Made by a program: the position numbers and the translations under genes
Shown: positions 63,514 through 64,000 of the stretch, piece by piece
Layout: the number at the start of each line of letters is the position of its first letter
How positions within the stretch are numbered: the first letter of the stretch is position 1
The notes under the pieces: generated by a model
What the model saw: only the letters and a program-made list of their open reading frames with translations
What the model was told of the DNA's origin: nothing
Database searches by the model: none
Assembly: GCA_027574665.1 (NCBI GenBank)
Contig: CM050655.1
Location: 434,001 to 498,000, forward strand
Reading direction: 5' to 3'
From: Rhynochetos jubatus
Lineage: Eukaryota; Chordata; Aves; Eurypygiformes; Rhynochetidae
DNA length: 64,000 nucleotides

Positions 63514-63532
63514 ATTGGCGGGCGGGGGCGCG
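63514..63532 (+). promoter_or_regulatory. inverted CCAAT box joined to GC boxes
   Basis: ATTGG at 63514-63518 is a reverse CCAAT box, which NF-Y would be expected to bind, and it runs directly into overlapping GC boxes (ggcgggcgggggcg). In TATA-less promoters such a cluster usually lies within about 100 bp upstream of the start. That would place plus-strand starts around 63540-63620. Confidence 0.6.
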
Positions 63533-63538
63533 CGGCAG

Positions 63539-63556
63539 GAGCGGCGGTAGCCGCTC
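63539..63556 (+). other. perfect 7-bp stem hairpin in probable leader or core promoter
   Basis: GAGCGGC (63539-63545) and GCCGCTC (63550-63556) are exact inverted copies around a GGTA loop. If transcribed it would form a very stable GC stem near the 5' end of the RNA. As DNA it could instead be a protein-binding palindrome. Confidence 0.6.
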
Positions 63557-63559
63557 GGG

Positions 63560-63725
63560 AGGGAGAGGGAAGAAAGTGGAGGGTGAGGAGCGGGCTCATG
63601 ACTCAGTGAGCGGCTGCAGCCCCCTCCCAGCCCCCCGCCCGGCCGGAGTCGGGGTGACCGCCTCGGATTGTCCCGCAGCCTCTGCCCGGCGCCAGCGAGA
63701 GAGAGAGACCTGCGCTCGCCTGCAG
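63560..63725 (+). other. candidate untranslated first exon
   Basis: Sequence following the CCAAT/GC-box cluster continues to gctcgcctgcag, followed by gtagct, a possible splice donor with the exon ending at 63725. The donor is moderate: CAG|GT is good, but positions +4 to +6 are not the preferred AGT. No Kozak-type ATG opens a recognisable protein before it. The start coordinate is a guess from promoter spacing. The gene is not recognised and its coding exons would lie to the right, outside the window. Confidence 0.35.
63599..63605. promoter_or_regulatory. AP-1/MARE-like site TGACTCA
   Basis: A perfect AP-1 consensus with flanks catgactcagtg, which also partly fits the longer Maf/NRF2 recognition element. 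It lies about 85 bp after the CCAAT/GC-box cluster in otherwise GC-rich sequence. This suggests, but does not show, inducible regulation. Confidence 0.5.
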
Positions 63726-64000
63726 GTAGCTGCCGTCCCTCTCCGCCCGCCCCGTCCCTCCCGAGTTACACCTCTGCCCCGGCTGAGGTGCCCGTCTGCC
63801 TCCCCCCCCGCCCCGTCCCTCGCCAGCCCTGCCTCACGGCACCCCCCCTTCCCCATTTTAACTGCGAGCCTCGGTCTCTACCTTTAGCCTTCACCTCCCC
63901 TCCCCCCTCCGCATCCCCCCAGCGCTGCCTGGTACCCCTCTTCCCCCCCGCCTTGTCATCCCCGGCCGTGCCCTTTCTTAGCAAGTCCCGGCCGCCTCCA

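Larger units (their letters stand above)
62800..64000. promoter_or_regulatory. CpG island, probable gene promoter
   Basis: From about 62.8 kb to the window end the sequence is very GC-rich with undepleted CpG dinucleotides. It carries many GC boxes (for example gaccccgccccgtg near 63312 and ggcgggcgggggcg at 63519-63532), an inverted CCAAT box, an AP-1-type site and no TATA box. This is the standard make-up of a vertebrate CpG-island promoter. Open frames on both strands here, up to 140 codons, are rich in Gly, Arg, Pro and Ala as expected from composition, and none shows a domain. The gene it serves is not identified. The candidate plus-strand leader exon ends at 63725, and candidate minus-strand donors lie at 62778 and 62804, so transcription could be in either or both directions. 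Confidence 0.85.

Noticed and set aside
63333..63887. Overlapping frames near the right end as coding exon 1
   Set aside because: Open frames exist on both strands owing to lack of AT-rich stops. None has a known N-terminal domain and the Pro/Arg-rich content is compositional.
1..64000. CRISPR arrays, bacterial operons, tRNA, rRNA or snRNA genes
   Set aside because: No regularly spaced repeats, no Shine-Dalgarno-led gene strings and no tRNA A/B-box or snRNA landmark sequences were seen. The window is vertebrate nuclear DNA.

Overview
The window looks like nuclear DNA of a bird, most likely outside the chicken lineage. The evidence is several CR1 retrotransposon pieces ending in the typical (ATTCTATG)n-type tail, two solo retroviral LTRs (one with ends familiar from many neoavian genomes), low repeat density and a dense CpG island at the right edge. 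The species cannot be named from sequence alone.

No protein-coding exon could be supported anywhere. Positions 1-62.7 kb are AT-rich non-coding DNA, either intergenic or one very long first intron. The open reading frames there are short, match no family I recognise, and are chance frames or lie inside repeats. The recognisable content is as follows. A CR1 tail lies at 1.93-2.02 kb (+). Two separate CR1 pieces lie at 4.78-4.90 and 5.46-5.72 kb (-). A solo LTR lies at 28.69-29.65 kb (-), followed by a perfect 26-bp palindrome at 29.88 kb. A second, unrelated LTR lies at about 32.94-33.66 kb (-). A CR1 tail lies at 39.53-39.66 kb (-). The largest element is a 2-kb decayed CR1 at 50.95-52.98 kb (+). 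Low-copy tandem repeats, microsatellites, poly(A)/(T) tracts and worn inverted-repeat remnants fill in the rest.

From about 62.77 kb to the right end the DNA turns into a CpG island with GC boxes, an inverted CCAAT box, an AP-1-type site and no TATA box. This is a housekeeping or developmental type promoter. A plus-strand 5' leader exon with a possible donor after 63725 is one reading. Two good minus-strand splice donors at the left edge of the island (62806/62803 and 62780/62777) support the alternative: a minus-strand or divergent transcript whose first intron would cover the rest of the window. The sequence alone does not decide between them.

I found no new multi-gene system here. The most checkable points are the orientation of the CpG-island promoter, the 26-bp palindrome, the well-preserved regulatory layout of the second LTR, and AT-rich blocks that could be conserved regulatory DNA.
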